A stretch of DNA of 28,157 nucleotides. It comes from JAGLTA01 sp034660735 (GTDB lineage: Bacteria > Patescibacteriota > Patescibacteriia > JAACEG01). The position numbers and the translations under genes are program-made. Location of the stretch: the NCBI GenBank assembly GCA_034660735.1, contig JAYEJQ010000004.1:1-28157 (forward strand), in the 5' to 3' direction. Below are positions 14,838 through 22,968 of this stretch, in pieces (the first letter of the stretch is position 1; the number at the start of each line of letters is the position of its first letter). Under the pieces are notes generated by a model. That model was not told the DNA's origin, searched no databases, and saw only the letters and a list, made by a program, of their open reading frames with translations.

Positions 14838-15818
14838 ATGCATAAATTGACTTTTTACAATCAAGTTAAACGAATTATTGATAAATATAAACTAAAAATA
14901 ACAGATGAGTTGCGTCTTGGAATTCGTTATTATATTGCTGAAGCAAAAATGGGAAAACAAAAAATTATTTTTAAAATTAATCTGCAAAATAGAAGCGATA
15001 ATTTGGAAGCAAAACAAAACTACACGCAATTGAAGCGAGAAATTGATTTTTTAGATTTTATTAAAAAAAGCGAAAATAAATTTTTAATCAACGTTCTGCC
15101 AGACATATTATACAGCAATATAGATAAAAATCGCGTTTGGTATATTAAAAAATACGCAGACGGACAGATACAGAGTTACAAAGACAGCGCTTTTCTTTTT
15201 CGCCAAAGTTTTTTTAATAAAAAAAATATTAAATGGCTGATAAATTTTATAAACAATTTTGAAAAAATTTCTAAAAACAAAAAAGTTAAGCGGCTAAAAA
15301 ATTTATATCAACTCACACTGCTTGATTATAAAAATTTTGTCGCAAAGCCGAACGAAAAAATGAATAAAATATATTTTCCTAATTTTGATGTCAGCTCTGC
15401 GGTTGATAAATTTTTAAAAATTAGAGAAAAAAAATTCAACCAGAAACAGAATGTTTTGTGCCATTTTGAACCTTACGCCGCGCATTTTATAAAACAGAAA
15501 AACGGTTTCTGCGTAATTGATTGGGAAAATATCGGCTACGGAAACATCGCTCACGATATTTCTATAATTTGGAATAGGGCTTTTTTAAATCCAGATTGGC
15601 AAAAAACTTTATTATCTGAATTAAATAAAAATTTAAAAAATAATAATTTCCAAGAACTGTTTGAAATTGAAATTTTAATTCAAAGCTTAGGCAACCTTAT
15701 TTTTTGGCATTATAATAAAAACCAAAATGAAATGCCGTTTAGAAAAAAATATATTAATTTCGCGAAAAATAATATTTCAGATATTCTAAACCACAAATTT
15801 ACTCATAAAAATTTTTAA
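14838..15818 (+). CDS. APH-fold phosphotransferase-like protein with altered catalytic loop
   Basis: This 326-residue protein has the fold markers of aminoglycoside/choline-kinase-like phosphotransferases: a candidate ATP-binding lysine in IIFKIN (K46), a glutamate-bearing helix (KREIDFLDFI), and the metal-binding VIDWENIGYGNIAHDIS (D228). The catalytic loop, normally HGDxxxxN, reads CHFEPYAAHF: the His is kept (H209), but the catalytic Asp is Glu (E211) and the Asn is His (H216). It may therefore be a weak kinase, use another chemistry, or be a pseudokinase; the substrate is unknown. It has a good promoter and lies five bases before prfB, so the two are probably co-transcribed. The family is clear, the function is not. 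Confidence 0.78.
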   Translation: MHKLTFYNQVKRIIDKYKLKITDELRLGIRYYIAEAKMGKQKIIFKINLQNRSDNLEAKQNYTQLKREIDFLDFIKKSENKFLINVLPDILYSNIDKNRVWYIKKYADGQIQSYKDSAFLFRQSFFNKKNIKWLINFINNFEKISKNKKVKRLKNLYQLTLLDYKNFVAKPNEKMNKIYFPNFDVSSAVDKFLKIREKKFNQKQNVLCHFEPYAAHFIKQKNGFCVIDWENIGYGNIAHDISIIWNRAFLNPDWQKTLLSELNKNLKNNNFQELFEIEILIQSLGNLIFWHYNKNQNEMPFRKKYINFAKNNISDILNHKFTHKNF

Positions 15819-15823
15819 TAAAG

Positions 15824-16918
15824 ATGGCTGAACAAGATTTAATAAAACAATTAAAAAATTTGCGCTACAAAATTAAAGAGACGCAAAAATTACTTAAAAT
15901 TCAAGATAAAAAAACAGAGTTAAAAGCCTTTGAAATTGAAATGGCGACGCCGGATTTTTGGCAGGATCAGGAAAACGCTAAGAATATTTCGCGAGAGGCT
16001 AATGATCTGCGGGAAGAGATTGACAAATGTGTTATTATAGAAAAAGAAATTAACGATCTACTTGAATTAGCATTAAACGACGGAAATGATAAATTCAGGG
16101 AGCAATTAAAAATTGAAGTTGAAAAAAAAGAAAAAAAATTTTCAGAGTTGGAATTCTATACACTGCTTTCTGAAAAATACGACGGCTGCGGAGTGATTCT
16201 TTCTATCCATTCAGGGGCTGGTGGAGTTGACGCGCAGGACTGGGCGGAGATACTATTGCGGATGTATCTAAAATTTTGCCATAAAAAAGGATGGGACGCT
16301 AATATAATTGATAAAACTATAGGCAACGAAGCTGGCATCAAAAGCGCAGTTGTCCGCGTTAAAAGCAAATACGCTTTCGGTTATCTAAAAGGCGAAACAG
16401 GGGTTCATCGCTTAGTTAGAATCTCGCCTTTTGACGCTGAAGCAATGCGACATACATCTTTCGCGTTAGTTGAAATTTTGCCTGAAATACAAAAAAATAA
16501 TAAGATAAAAATCAAAGAAAACGATTTACGGGTTGATACATTTAAAGCAAGCGGGCATGGAGGGCAAGGCGTTAACACGACCGATTCGGCTGTTAGAATT
16601 TTTCACAAACCAACAAAGACAACTGTTGTTTGCCGCAACGAGCGATCGCAGTTGCAAAATAAAGAGACAGCGATGAAAATTCTGCAAACTAAACTATTAG
16701 TTCTGCAAGAAGAAAAAGAAAGAGAAGAACGCCAAGAAACGCGCGGCGAGATTCAGCGCGCTGAGTGGGGCGCTCAAATTCGCTCTTATGTTATGCAACC
16801 GTACAAAATGGTGAAAGACCACCGCACAAAATACGAAACTCAAGAGATTGACAATGTTTTAGACGGGGAGCTTGATGAATTCATAGAAGAATATCTGAAA
16901 TATCTAAAACAGGATTAG
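15824..16918 (+). CDS. prfB: Peptide chain release factor 2
   Basis: This 364-residue factor ends translation at UAA and UGA. The N-terminal helical domain (1-115) leads to SGAGGVDAQDWAE, the stop-codon-reading SPF at 201-203 (LVRISPFDAEAMRHTSF) and the catalytic GGQ at 246-248 (SGHGGQGVNTTDSAVRI). The C-terminus MQPYKMVKDHRT is typical. The reading frame is continuous from the ATG. The autoregulatory +1 frameshift with an early in-frame UGA found in many bacterial prfB genes is absent, so RF2 level is not set that way here. Its presence with an intact SPF argues that UGA is a stop codon in this organism. It follows the APH-like gene by five bases. Confidence 0.96.
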   Translation: MAEQDLIKQLKNLRYKIKETQKLLKIQDKKTELKAFEIEMATPDFWQDQENAKNISREANDLREEIDKCVIIEKEINDLLELALNDGNDKFREQLKIEVEKKEKKFSELEFYTLLSEKYDGCGVILSIHSGAGGVDAQDWAEILLRMYLKFCHKKGWDANIIDKTIGNEAGIKSAVVRVKSKYAFGYLKGETGVHRLVRISPFDAEAMRHTSFALVEILPEIQKNNKIKIKENDLRVDTFKASGHGGQGVNTTDSAVRIFHKPTKTTVVCRNERSQLQNKETAMKILQTKLLVLQEEKEREERQETRGEIQRAEWGAQIRSYVMQPYKMVKDHRTKYETQEIDNVLDGELDEFIEEYLKYLKQD

Positions 16919-16977
16919 CGTTAATTTTTTTGACAGATATCTTGCAAACAAAGCTGTTAAATTTGATAATATCTTAA

Positions 16978-17985
16978 TTACAAAGTGGTAATCGGCCGCG
17001 ACTGCACTATATAAAACTTCCCATCTCTAAACGCCCATTCAATATCCTGCGGCTTTTTATAGTGCTTTTCTATTTGAATACAAATTTTGCTCAACTTAAT
17101 AATTTCTTTTCCTGTTAATTTTTGTTTTTCCTGCTTGCTTTTTGGAACCGAAATCCATTTAACGCTATTTTTCAAGCAACGGACAATCTGTTTTTTCTGC
17201 TCAGCAACATTAATATCTAAAATTTCAAATTGAAGTTGTTTTGAATTTTGGATTTTAGATTTTAAATTTATTTGTGATTTGTAATTTTGAATTTGTGATT
17301 TTTCCACTACATAACTATCCGGAGTAATTGAACCAGAAACAATAGCTTCGCCCAAGCCATAGCCAGCTTCAATAATCATCTGATTTTTATCCTGCGTTAC
17401 TGGATGAACTGTAAAAGTGATACCGGAAATTTCAGACTCAATCATTTTTTGAATCACGACAGCGACGCTTACATTGGTTTTTAATAATTTCTTTTCCTTG
17501 CGGTAAAAAATAGCCCGCGGAGTAAACAAAGACGACCAGCATTTTTTTACATTTTCTAATAGCATTTTTCCTGTTGTATTCAGATAACTTTCTAATTCAC
17601 CAGCCCAAGAAGCAACAGAAGAATCCTCGGCGGTAGCCGACGATCGGACGGCAACAAATCTGCATCGCGTTTTTTTAAATTCAGTTGAAATCTCTTTTTC
17701 TAAATCCTTCGGCATCTTCGCGTCGTGAATTAAATCTCTAATAACATTTGACGCTCTATCCACTGAATTTACATCGTCATAATTAACTTTTTTCAACTGC
17801 GCTTTAATCTCTTGTGTTAAATCGGTCTCTTCCAAAAATCGATCAAAAACGTTCGCTAAAATAACAAAACCCGACGGAACTGGAATTTTAGCATTTATCA
17901 TTTCGCCCAGCGAAGCGCCTTTACCACCAGCGATATCTACATTTTTTTTCGTTAACTGCTTAAAATTTTTTATAAATTTACTCAT
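16978..17985 (-). CDS. PEP synthase-type ATP-grasp (pyruvate/phosphate dikinase N-terminal) protein
   Basis: This 335-residue protein is the ATP-binding domain of the PEP synthase/PPDK/rifampicin phosphotransferase family as a stand-alone gene. It has the opening AGGKGASLGEM, VPSGFVI, AVRSSATAEDSS, WAGELESYLNT, VSVAVVIQKMI, SGITFTVHP, EAGYGLGEAIVSG and the closing DIEWAF...VQSRPIT, so the domain is complete and appears active. The family's swivelling phosphohistidine domain is not in this chain; it is encoded by the gene eight bases upstream, and the pair probably works in trans. Residues about 229-251 (SQIQNYKSQINLKSKIQNSK and neighbours) are extra compared with relatives and are encoded by intergenic-type repeat sequence. 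There is no C-terminal PEP/pyruvate TIM barrel. The true substrate is unknown. Confidence 0.85.
   Translation of the reverse strand: MSKFIKNFKQLTKKNVDIAGGKGASLGEMINAKIPVPSGFVILANVFDRFLEETDLTQEIKAQLKKVNYDDVNSVDRASNVIRDLIHDAKMPKDLEKEISTEFKKTRCRFVAVRSSATAEDSSVASWAGELESYLNTTGKMLLENVKKCWSSLFTPRAIFYRKEKKLLKTNVSVAVVIQKMIESEISGITFTVHPVTQDKNQMIIEAGYGLGEAIVSGSITPDSYVVEKSQIQNYKSQINLKSKIQNSKQLQFEILDINVAEQKKQIVRCLKNSVKWISVPKSKQEKQKLTGKEIIKLSKICIQIEKHYKKPQDIEWAFRDGKFYIVQSRPITTL
17234..17302 (-). repeat. Repeat-derived in-frame insertion in the ATP-grasp gene
   Basis: About 69 bases are built from near-repeats such as AAATCACAAATT, AAATCTAAAATCC and AAAATTC, a composition like AT-rich spacer DNA. They interrupt the family sequence between SYVVEK and LQFEILDINVAEQKK. 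The length is a multiple of three and has no stop, so the host gene stays open. Confidence 0.65.
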
Positions 17986-17993
17986 ATTTTCAT

Positions 17994-19535
17994 TTATTTT
18001 TTTAATATTTTTACAACCCCCTTATCCGCGTCTACTTCAACTAAATCCCCGTCTTTTAAAACTTTGGTAGCAATTTTAGTTCCAATGACACAGGGCTTTT
18101 TCATTTCGCGCGCGACTATAGCGGCATGGCATAAAATTCCGCCCTCATCTGTTATGAAAGCTGACGCCTTTTCCATCGCAGGCACAAAATCAGGAGTTGT
18201 CATAAATGCAACTATGATATCGCCTTCTAAAACTTTATAAAGCTGGCTATTATCTAAAACTATTTTTACTTTTCCATTAATATGACCCTTATTAGCGACT
18301 GTGCCCCTTATTAAAACATTAGTTGCTTTTTTTCTATATCCTTTATCTCTTTTTAAAGAATCAAATAATCCGATAGATTTTTTAATATTATTAGTTAATT
18401 TGTCCGCTTCTTTGCCGTATATATAATATGCTTTTCCATTAATACTCCTTATTAGAATTGTTTTATTTCTTAAATTTAAAAAATTTCTATCCGGTATATT
18501 AAAATCAATAATCTCATTAAACAAGCACTTTAATACATCCTCTAATTTAACATTATTTCTTTTGGCAATCTCTTCAAATACGAAAAATAGATTAGCAAAT
18601 GCATTGCTTATAATATCTGTTCTATAAGTCCTTAAATAAATGTAAGTCCTCGCTATTTTAAAAAATTTCTTAAAATCATTATCAGCTTTTATCTTTTTGA
18701 AAATATTATTTATTTTTTCTTGATGAAATTTTGGTAAATTTTGCAAATGCTCTAATTTTTTATCCGGATCTTTTTTAGATAAATAAACTATTCTTTCTAT
18801 TACATCCTTTTTCGTCCATAATTTTCCTATTCCATATTTTACTCCAATAGAGTTAAAATCAATAAGATATTTATTAACCTTTCGTTTTAAAATAGCAGTC
18901 ATCTTATTTTTATTGTTTTTATAAAAAGTTGCCAATTTTAAAATTTCAATTTGCTCAAAATAACCAAAATTACCTTTAATTGGTCTGGTTAAATTATTAA
19001 AATATTCCTCTGCTATTTCTTTGCTTTTTATGTGTGTTTTAATTGTTTCTTTAATATTTTTCTCTAAATAATTCTGAGTTGAGAGAATAGGCATCATATA
19101 CGCGGTAAATTTAATATATGATCTCAAAAATTCTTTTATAATATTTTTTATTTGTTGATCTGCCTTTTTGGAAAAATCCGTTTTTTTAATCTGCTTGCTA
19201 AAATTCAAAACTCTATCTCCATCCATTTCACATTTTTTAGCAATTTTTTCTAAATATTTAGAATCTTTCAATATTTTTTTCAATATCTGTTTTTCTTCAT
19301 ATTCTACTGCTTTCTTATTAAAATAAATACCATGTCGGCTATCATAAAATGGCCTATATGCCGTCGGAAAACCAAAAATTTTTTGATATATATCATTATC
19401 CGTAATTCCAATAACAGCAATACTCTTATAAAGTAATAACAATTTTCTGGATACTACGGGAAAATAATTATCATTTTTGTTGATTTCAAAAATTTTTTTG
19501 TCTTTAGAATAAATTATTCTTTTATTAATATCCAT
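17994..19535 (-). CDS. Dikinase partner: helical domain plus PEP-utiliser phosphohistidine domain
   Basis: This 513-residue protein ends in a complete swivelling phosphohistidine domain (409-513): GTVANKGHINGKVKIV, FMTTPDFVPAMEKASAFITD and GGILCHAAIVAREMKKP, with catalytic His at 470. The first 400 residues are helical; TYIYLRTYRTD and FVFEEIAKRNNVKLEDVL resemble the middle, substrate-binding part of rifampicin-phosphotransferase-like enzymes. The ATP-grasp domain, which in relatives is fused ahead of this region, is encoded separately and downstream at 16978. No PEP-binding TIM barrel is present. I chose the ATG at 19535; a GTG at 19565 would add ten residues. The upstream gene is hidden by a gap. 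Likely role: histidine-phosphorelay step of a two-subunit dikinase with unknown acceptor. Confidence 0.78.
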   Translation of the reverse strand: MDINKRIIYSKDKKIFEINKNDNYFPVVSRKLLLLYKSIAVIGITDNDIYQKIFGFPTAYRPFYDSRHGIYFNKKAVEYEEKQILKKILKDSKYLEKIAKKCEMDGDRVLNFSKQIKKTDFSKKADQQIKNIIKEFLRSYIKFTAYMMPILSTQNYLEKNIKETIKTHIKSKEIAEEYFNNLTRPIKGNFGYFEQIEILKLATFYKNNKNKMTAILKRKVNKYLIDFNSIGVKYGIGKLWTKKDVIERIVYLSKKDPDKKLEHLQNLPKFHQEKINNIFKKIKADNDFKKFFKIARTYIYLRTYRTDIISNAFANLFFVFEEIAKRNNVKLEDVLKCLFNEIIDFNIPDRNFLNLRNKTILIRSINGKAYYIYGKEADKLTNNIKKSIGLFDSLKRDKGYRKKATNVLIRGTVANKGHINGKVKIVLDNSQLYKVLEGDIIVAFMTTPDFVPAMEKASAFITDEGGILCHAAIVAREMKKPCVIGTKIATKVLKDGDLVEVDADKGVVKILKK

Positions 19536-19590
19536 ATTTTTACTAATTTTAGCTAAATTATTCACAAACTATTGACATAGCTATTGATTT

Positions 19591-19690
19591 NNNNNNNNNN
19601 NNNNNNNNNNNNNNNNNNNNNNNNNNNNNNNNNNNNNNNNNNNNNNNNNNNNNNNNNNNNNNNNNNNNNNNNNNNNNNNNNNNNNNNNNN
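19591..19690. other. Assembly gap (100 N)
   Basis: Exactly 100 Ns, so a placeholder length. It hides the end of the foldase gene. The 30 or so bases between the gap and the dikinase-partner start read KSIAMSIVCE then stop in one frame, which may or may not be the true foldase C-terminus. Confidence 0.99.
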
Positions 19691-20748
19691 ATTAAAATAT
19701 GCCGCGCTTTTATTTTGCCGTCTTTTTTTTCTTCAACTTTAATAATATGAAAACCGAATTGTGTCCTCACTATTCCGCTGATTTCTCCGACTTTCAAAGA
19801 AAACGCGACATCCTCAAATTCTTTTACCATTTCGCCTTTTCCAAACCATCCTAAGTCCCCGCCATTTTTTACACTTGCGAAATCCTCGCTATGCAAACTA
19901 ACTAATTCAATAAATTTTTTATCGGAAAAATCGGATTTCAATTCATCTAATATTTTATTCGTCAAATCAATTCTACTCTTATTAAAATCATCCGACCAAA
20001 TAATGTAATTATTTAATCTATTCTGCAATAAAATCGGATAAACAATCCTGCTTTTAAAATCATCTGTATCCCATAAATAAAATTCTTTCAATGTCCTTAT
20101 AAATTCTTCCTCTGAATCAAATTGCTTTGAATATTCTATAAAACTGCTATTTATATCTTCGTCAGAGACATTGATTTCGCGCTTTAAAGCAATATTTTGA
20201 ATAATTTTATTTGTTATCAGCCTATCCAAAACTTTAGCGGACGAATCTTTTTTATCAATAAAATCTCTTTCGGGTTGATTATATTTCTGCCCATTTAAAA
20301 CTGTACGCAAAACATAATCATAATCTTTATATAAAATCATATCATTCCCAACAATCGCCGCTGGATACGGAATAAATTTTAACAGCGCTCTTGAAATGCT
20401 GCCATTCCAGCCGTAGCGGCATATTCCAATTCCAAAAACAAAAAATGTCAATAAAATAACAGCTAAAATAATCAACGAATATTTTTTAAATCCAACTTTT
20501 TTTATTTTATTAGTTCTCGCGACTTTTATAATTTTCTTTTTTTTATCAATAATCTTGGCTTTATTCTCTGTCTTGCGTGAATAGGCGCGCGCGTCTGCCG
20601 TATTTTTTTTATTCTTTTCAGGGATAGCGCGTTTTATCTCAACACTCTGTTTTTTAATGTCTAATTCTCCTTTGTCGTTTATAGCGTCTAAAACTGCCCG
20701 CCTCATCTCTGAAATATCATTTTGTTTGTTAGTTTTTTTTTCTTCCAT
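19691..20748 (-). CDS. SurA/PrsA-like parvulin foldase, C-terminus in gap
   Basis: About 353 residues are readable. A long basic cytoplasmic N-terminus (1-88) precedes one membrane helix (about 90-110, SLIILAVILLTFFVFGIGIC). Next come a SurA-type helical chaperone region (LITNKIIQNIALKREINVSD and following) and a parvulin peptidyl-prolyl isomerase core: SLHSEDFASVKNGGDLGWFG, EMVKEFEDVAFSL and GFHIIKVEEK. The gene runs into the gap at KARHIL, which looks like the first strand of a parvulin fold, so a second isomerase unit or the closing strand may be missing. It acts outside the membrane on exported proteins, which fits the large surface proteins here. It starts three bases after the ftsB-like stop. 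Confidence 0.86.
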
Positions 20749-20751
20749 AAA

Positions 20752-21147
20752 TCAATCAACAAAAAAATATTCCCACCAAAACTTTGGAAAAAATCTTTTT
20801 GTGTCTTTATTATTAATTAAATAATCCTGTGATTTATTGTCAATTCCTGTTTCTTTTGGAACAACAATAACTTCTTCGCCATCTTTTTTTAAACCAAATT
20901 TTTCGCGCGCCTCTTTCTCAATAAACATATCGCTGTTAAAATATTCTATCAATTTATTAAACTCTTTGCTGCTATTTTCTAAATCCTTTATTTCTTGTTT
21001 CAGCTCTTCTATTTCATTATCAACAAATTTATTGTTTCCATATTCTCCATATATTCGCCAGCCTAAAACAGCGACAATAAATAAAACAAAAAACAGAAAA
21101 AAATTTGACAACAATATTTTAATAAAAAAACTTTTTTTCTTTTTCAT
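20752..21147 (-). CDS. FtsB/DivIC-like septum formation initiator
   Basis: This 131-residue bitopic protein has a basic cytoplasmic start (MKKKKSFF), a membrane helix (about 10-32), a coiled coil (NEIEELKQEIKDLENSSKEF, about 43-62) and the family C-terminal block EKEAREKFGLKKDGEEVIVV. FtsB/DivIC joins FtsL and FtsQ/DivIB at the division site. The tail beyond residue 100 is longer than usual and ends in an aromatic cluster, FFPKFWWEYFF. It follows murB by ten bases and precedes the foldase by three, in a cell-envelope operon. The stop is TGA, in frame with the foldase start. Confidence 0.88.
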   Translation of the reverse strand: MKKKKSFFIKILLSNFFLFFVLFIVAVLGWRIYGEYGNNKFVDNEIEELKQEIKDLENSSKEFNKLIEYFNSDMFIEKEAREKFGLKKDGEEVIVVPKETGIDNKSQDYLINNKDTKRFFPKFWWEYFFVD

Positions 21148-21157
21148 AAATAAATTA

Positions 21158-22141
21158 TTAAAATCCGACTAATTCAACCTCTTCTTCTAACTGTATTCCG
21201 TAATTATCGCGAACTTTCTGTTTAATTAAACTAATCAGCATTATCACATTATCCGCTGTCGCATTTTTAATATTTAAAATAAAATTCGCGTTATACCCGC
21301 TAACTGCGGCTCCGCCGATAGTCTTGCCTTTTATTCCCGCGCTTTCTATTAAATAACCCGCTGGAATTCTGCCGTTTATGGAAGACAAACCTGTGTCTTT
21401 GGTAAACATCTCTAAAATTTTATTATTTTTAACAATCGGATTTTTAAAAATAGATCCAACGTTTGGGTGTTTAAAAAACGATTTTTGCGCGCGCTTTTTA
21501 ACAATCTCTTCAATCTTTTGTTTAATTAAATTTTTATCGCAAACTTTTAATTTTAATTCGGCTGACAGTATAATCAATTTTCTACTTTTCAAAATGCTGC
21601 CGCGATAACTAAAATATAAATCTTTATTTTGCAAAATAATCGTTTTATCATCTTGTAAAATTACAGTTCTTTGAACAATATTTGACATTTCTCCGCCGTA
21701 AGCTCCTGCGTTGCCGCGAATAGCCCCACCCGTAGTTCCAGGAATTCCAGCCGCCCATTCCAAACCGCTTAAACCGTTATCCGATGAATATTTAACGAGT
21801 TCCGATAAACGAACGCCAGCCTCCGCGCGAATAATTTTATATTCTTTTCCAATTTGTAAATCTGAAACTTTGATTTCAGACGATAAATTTTTTATTCTAA
21901 TCACTAAACCGTCAAATCCGCTGTCAGAAAATAGAATATTGCTTCCGCCGCCAAGAATATAATAAAAAATATTTAATTTTTTGGAAATTTCAATCGCGCT
22001 AATAATTTCTTGCTCTGAATTCGCCTCGTAAAAATATTTTGCAGGTCCGCCTATTTTAAAAGTCGTATATGGCGCTAAAATCTCATTTCTCTTCAATTTT
22101 TTTCCAAACTCTTTTTTTAATTTTAAAAAAATATCTTCCAT
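21158..22141 (-). CDS. murB: UDP-N-acetylenolpyruvoylglucosamine reductase
   Basis: This 327-residue FAD enzyme reduces UDP-GlcNAc-enolpyruvate to UDP-MurNAc with NADPH, the second committed step of peptidoglycan synthesis. The FAD domain shows TTFKIGGPAKYF, ILGGGSNILFSD and GLEWAAGIPGTTGGAIRGNA. The C-terminal domain has the proton-donor serine in NVGSIFKNP, GYLIESAGIKGKTIGGAAVS and the final catalytic glutamate in EEEVELVGF. All motifs and a normal length are present. It leads the murB, ftsB-like, foldase, dikinase series on the minus strand and has its own promoter in the spacer shared with the tRNA. With the MurE-like ligase it shows that the organism makes at least part of its own wall. 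Confidence 0.96.
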   Translation of the reverse strand: MEDIFLKLKKEFGKKLKRNEILAPYTTFKIGGPAKYFYEANSEQEIISAIEISKKLNIFYYILGGGSNILFSDSGFDGLVIRIKNLSSEIKVSDLQIGKEYKIIRAEAGVRLSELVKYSSDNGLSGLEWAAGIPGTTGGAIRGNAGAYGGEMSNIVQRTVILQDDKTIILQNKDLYFSYRGSILKSRKLIILSAELKLKVCDKNLIKQKIEEIVKKRAQKSFFKHPNVGSIFKNPIVKNNKILEMFTKDTGLSSINGRIPAGYLIESAGIKGKTIGGAAVSGYNANFILNIKNATADNVIMLISLIKQKVRDNYGIQLEEEVELVGF

Positions 22142-22162
22142 ATTTTTACATTTATTGCAATA

Positions 22163-22191
22163 ATCTTATCATTATTTTTACGATTTTACAA
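22163..22191 (-). promoter_or_regulatory. Promoter for the murB operon
   Basis: Minus-strand TTGTAA (22191-22186), a 17-base spacer and TAAGAT (22168-22163), preceded by TG. Leader length is about 15 bases. Confidence 0.62.
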
Positions 22192-22197
22192 CTCGCC

Positions 22198-22225
22198 TTT
22201 ACTTATCAAAAATCCTTGTTATTAT
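22198..22225 (+). promoter_or_regulatory. Promoter for tRNA-Cys
   Basis: TTTACT (22198-22203), a 16-base spacer and TATTAT (22220-22225) with TG at 22217-22218. The start would fall only a few bases before the mature 5' end at 22235. Confidence 0.65.
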
Positions 22226-22234
22226 AAAGAAAAC

Positions 22235-22306
22235 GGCCAGGTAGCCAAGCAGTAAGGCAGCGGTCTGCAAAACCGCTATGCACGGGTGCAAATCCCGTCC
22301 TGGCCT
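22235..22306 (+). tRNA. tRNA-Cys (GCA)
   Basis: A complete 72-base cloverleaf. The acceptor stem is GGCCAGG with CCTGGCC, the D stem GCC/GGC, the anticodon stem GCGGT/ACCGC with loop CTGCAAA (anticodon GCA, cysteine) and the T stem ACGGG/CCCGT; U is the discriminator base. CCA is not encoded. The T loop is TGCAAAT instead of the usual TTCAAAT, and the D loop has AG where GG is standard, so both partners of the normal G18-U55 contact differ. All stems are perfectly paired. Confidence 0.96.
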
Positions 22307-22312
22307 CAAAGA

Positions 22313-22336
22313 CATAAAAACATAAAAACATAAAAA
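22313..22336. repeat. CATAAAAA tandem repeat, 3 copies
   Basis: Three exact 8-base copies lie directly after the tRNA, between it and the phosphatidyltransferase gene. The block has no coding role that I can see. Confidence 0.8.
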
Positions 22337-22386
22337 TTTAATTGTTTAAATGTTTATGTGCTTACATATTTATATAATTTTATTTT

Positions 22387-22968
22387 ATGAATTCTGATAA
22401 CCAAAAAATTATCCTGCAGCCGCAAGATAAAATATTAGCTAAAACTTTATTAAAAATAATACCTCATTCTGTTCTGCCAAATTATTTTACAATCATCCGC
22501 TTTTTTTTGATTCTTCCAGTTATTTGGATGATCACTATTGAACAATATTTATATGGAGTTATTATTTTTATTATTGCCGCATTTACCGATGCTATTGACG
22601 GCGCGCTTGCCCGCACGCGAAATCAAATCACGGAATGGGGGAAAGTTTACGACCCTGTCGCGGACAAGCTTTTAATTGGTTCAACTGCTTTTTTAATTAT
22701 CAATAAATATCTTAATTTTTATCTGGCGATGACAATTATTTTTATTGAAATTTTAATTGTCGTAAACGGCGGATGGCGGAAAGCAAAAGGACACCCAGTG
22801 CAAGCGAATATTTGGGGAAAAATCAAGATGCACCTGCAAGTCTACGGGGTTTCATTGCTGTTTATTTTTCTATTAACAAACGTTTCTATACTAATACCTC
22901 TCTGCTGGTCTATTTTTATTTTAGCCATAATCTTTGCGATAATAAGTTTTTTTACTTATAGTATGTAG
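22387..22968 (+). CDS. CDP-alcohol phosphatidyltransferase (PgsA-like)
   Basis: This 193-residue integral membrane enzyme joins a CDP-linked lipid to an alcohol in phospholipid synthesis. The full catalytic signature is visible: D71-G72, A75-R76, G85, D89 and D93 within the DAIDGALARTRNQITEWG to DPVADK region. Several hydrophobic helices surround it (about 36-64, 94-110, 112-124, 149-190). Best guess is phosphatidylglycerophosphate synthase, but family members differ only subtly, so the acceptor alcohol is uncertain. The ATG at 22387 has no Shine-Dalgarno. It follows the tRNA by 80 bases and may be read from the tRNA promoter. The stop is TAG. Confidence 0.9.
   Translation: MNSDNQKIILQPQDKILAKTLLKIIPHSVLPNYFTIIRFFLILPVIWMITIEQYLYGVIIFIIAAFTDAIDGALARTRNQITEWGKVYDPVADKLLIGSTAFLIINKYLNFYLAMTIIFIEILIVVNGGWRKAKGHPVQANIWGKIKMHLQVYGVSLLFIFLLTNVSILIPLCWSIFILAIIFAIISFFTYSM

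Noticed and set aside
20746..20754. Fusion of the ftsB-like gene with the foldase through TGA
   Set aside because: The two are in frame (TGA TTT ATG), but the foldase has its own basic N-terminus and membrane helix, and UGA is a stop here.
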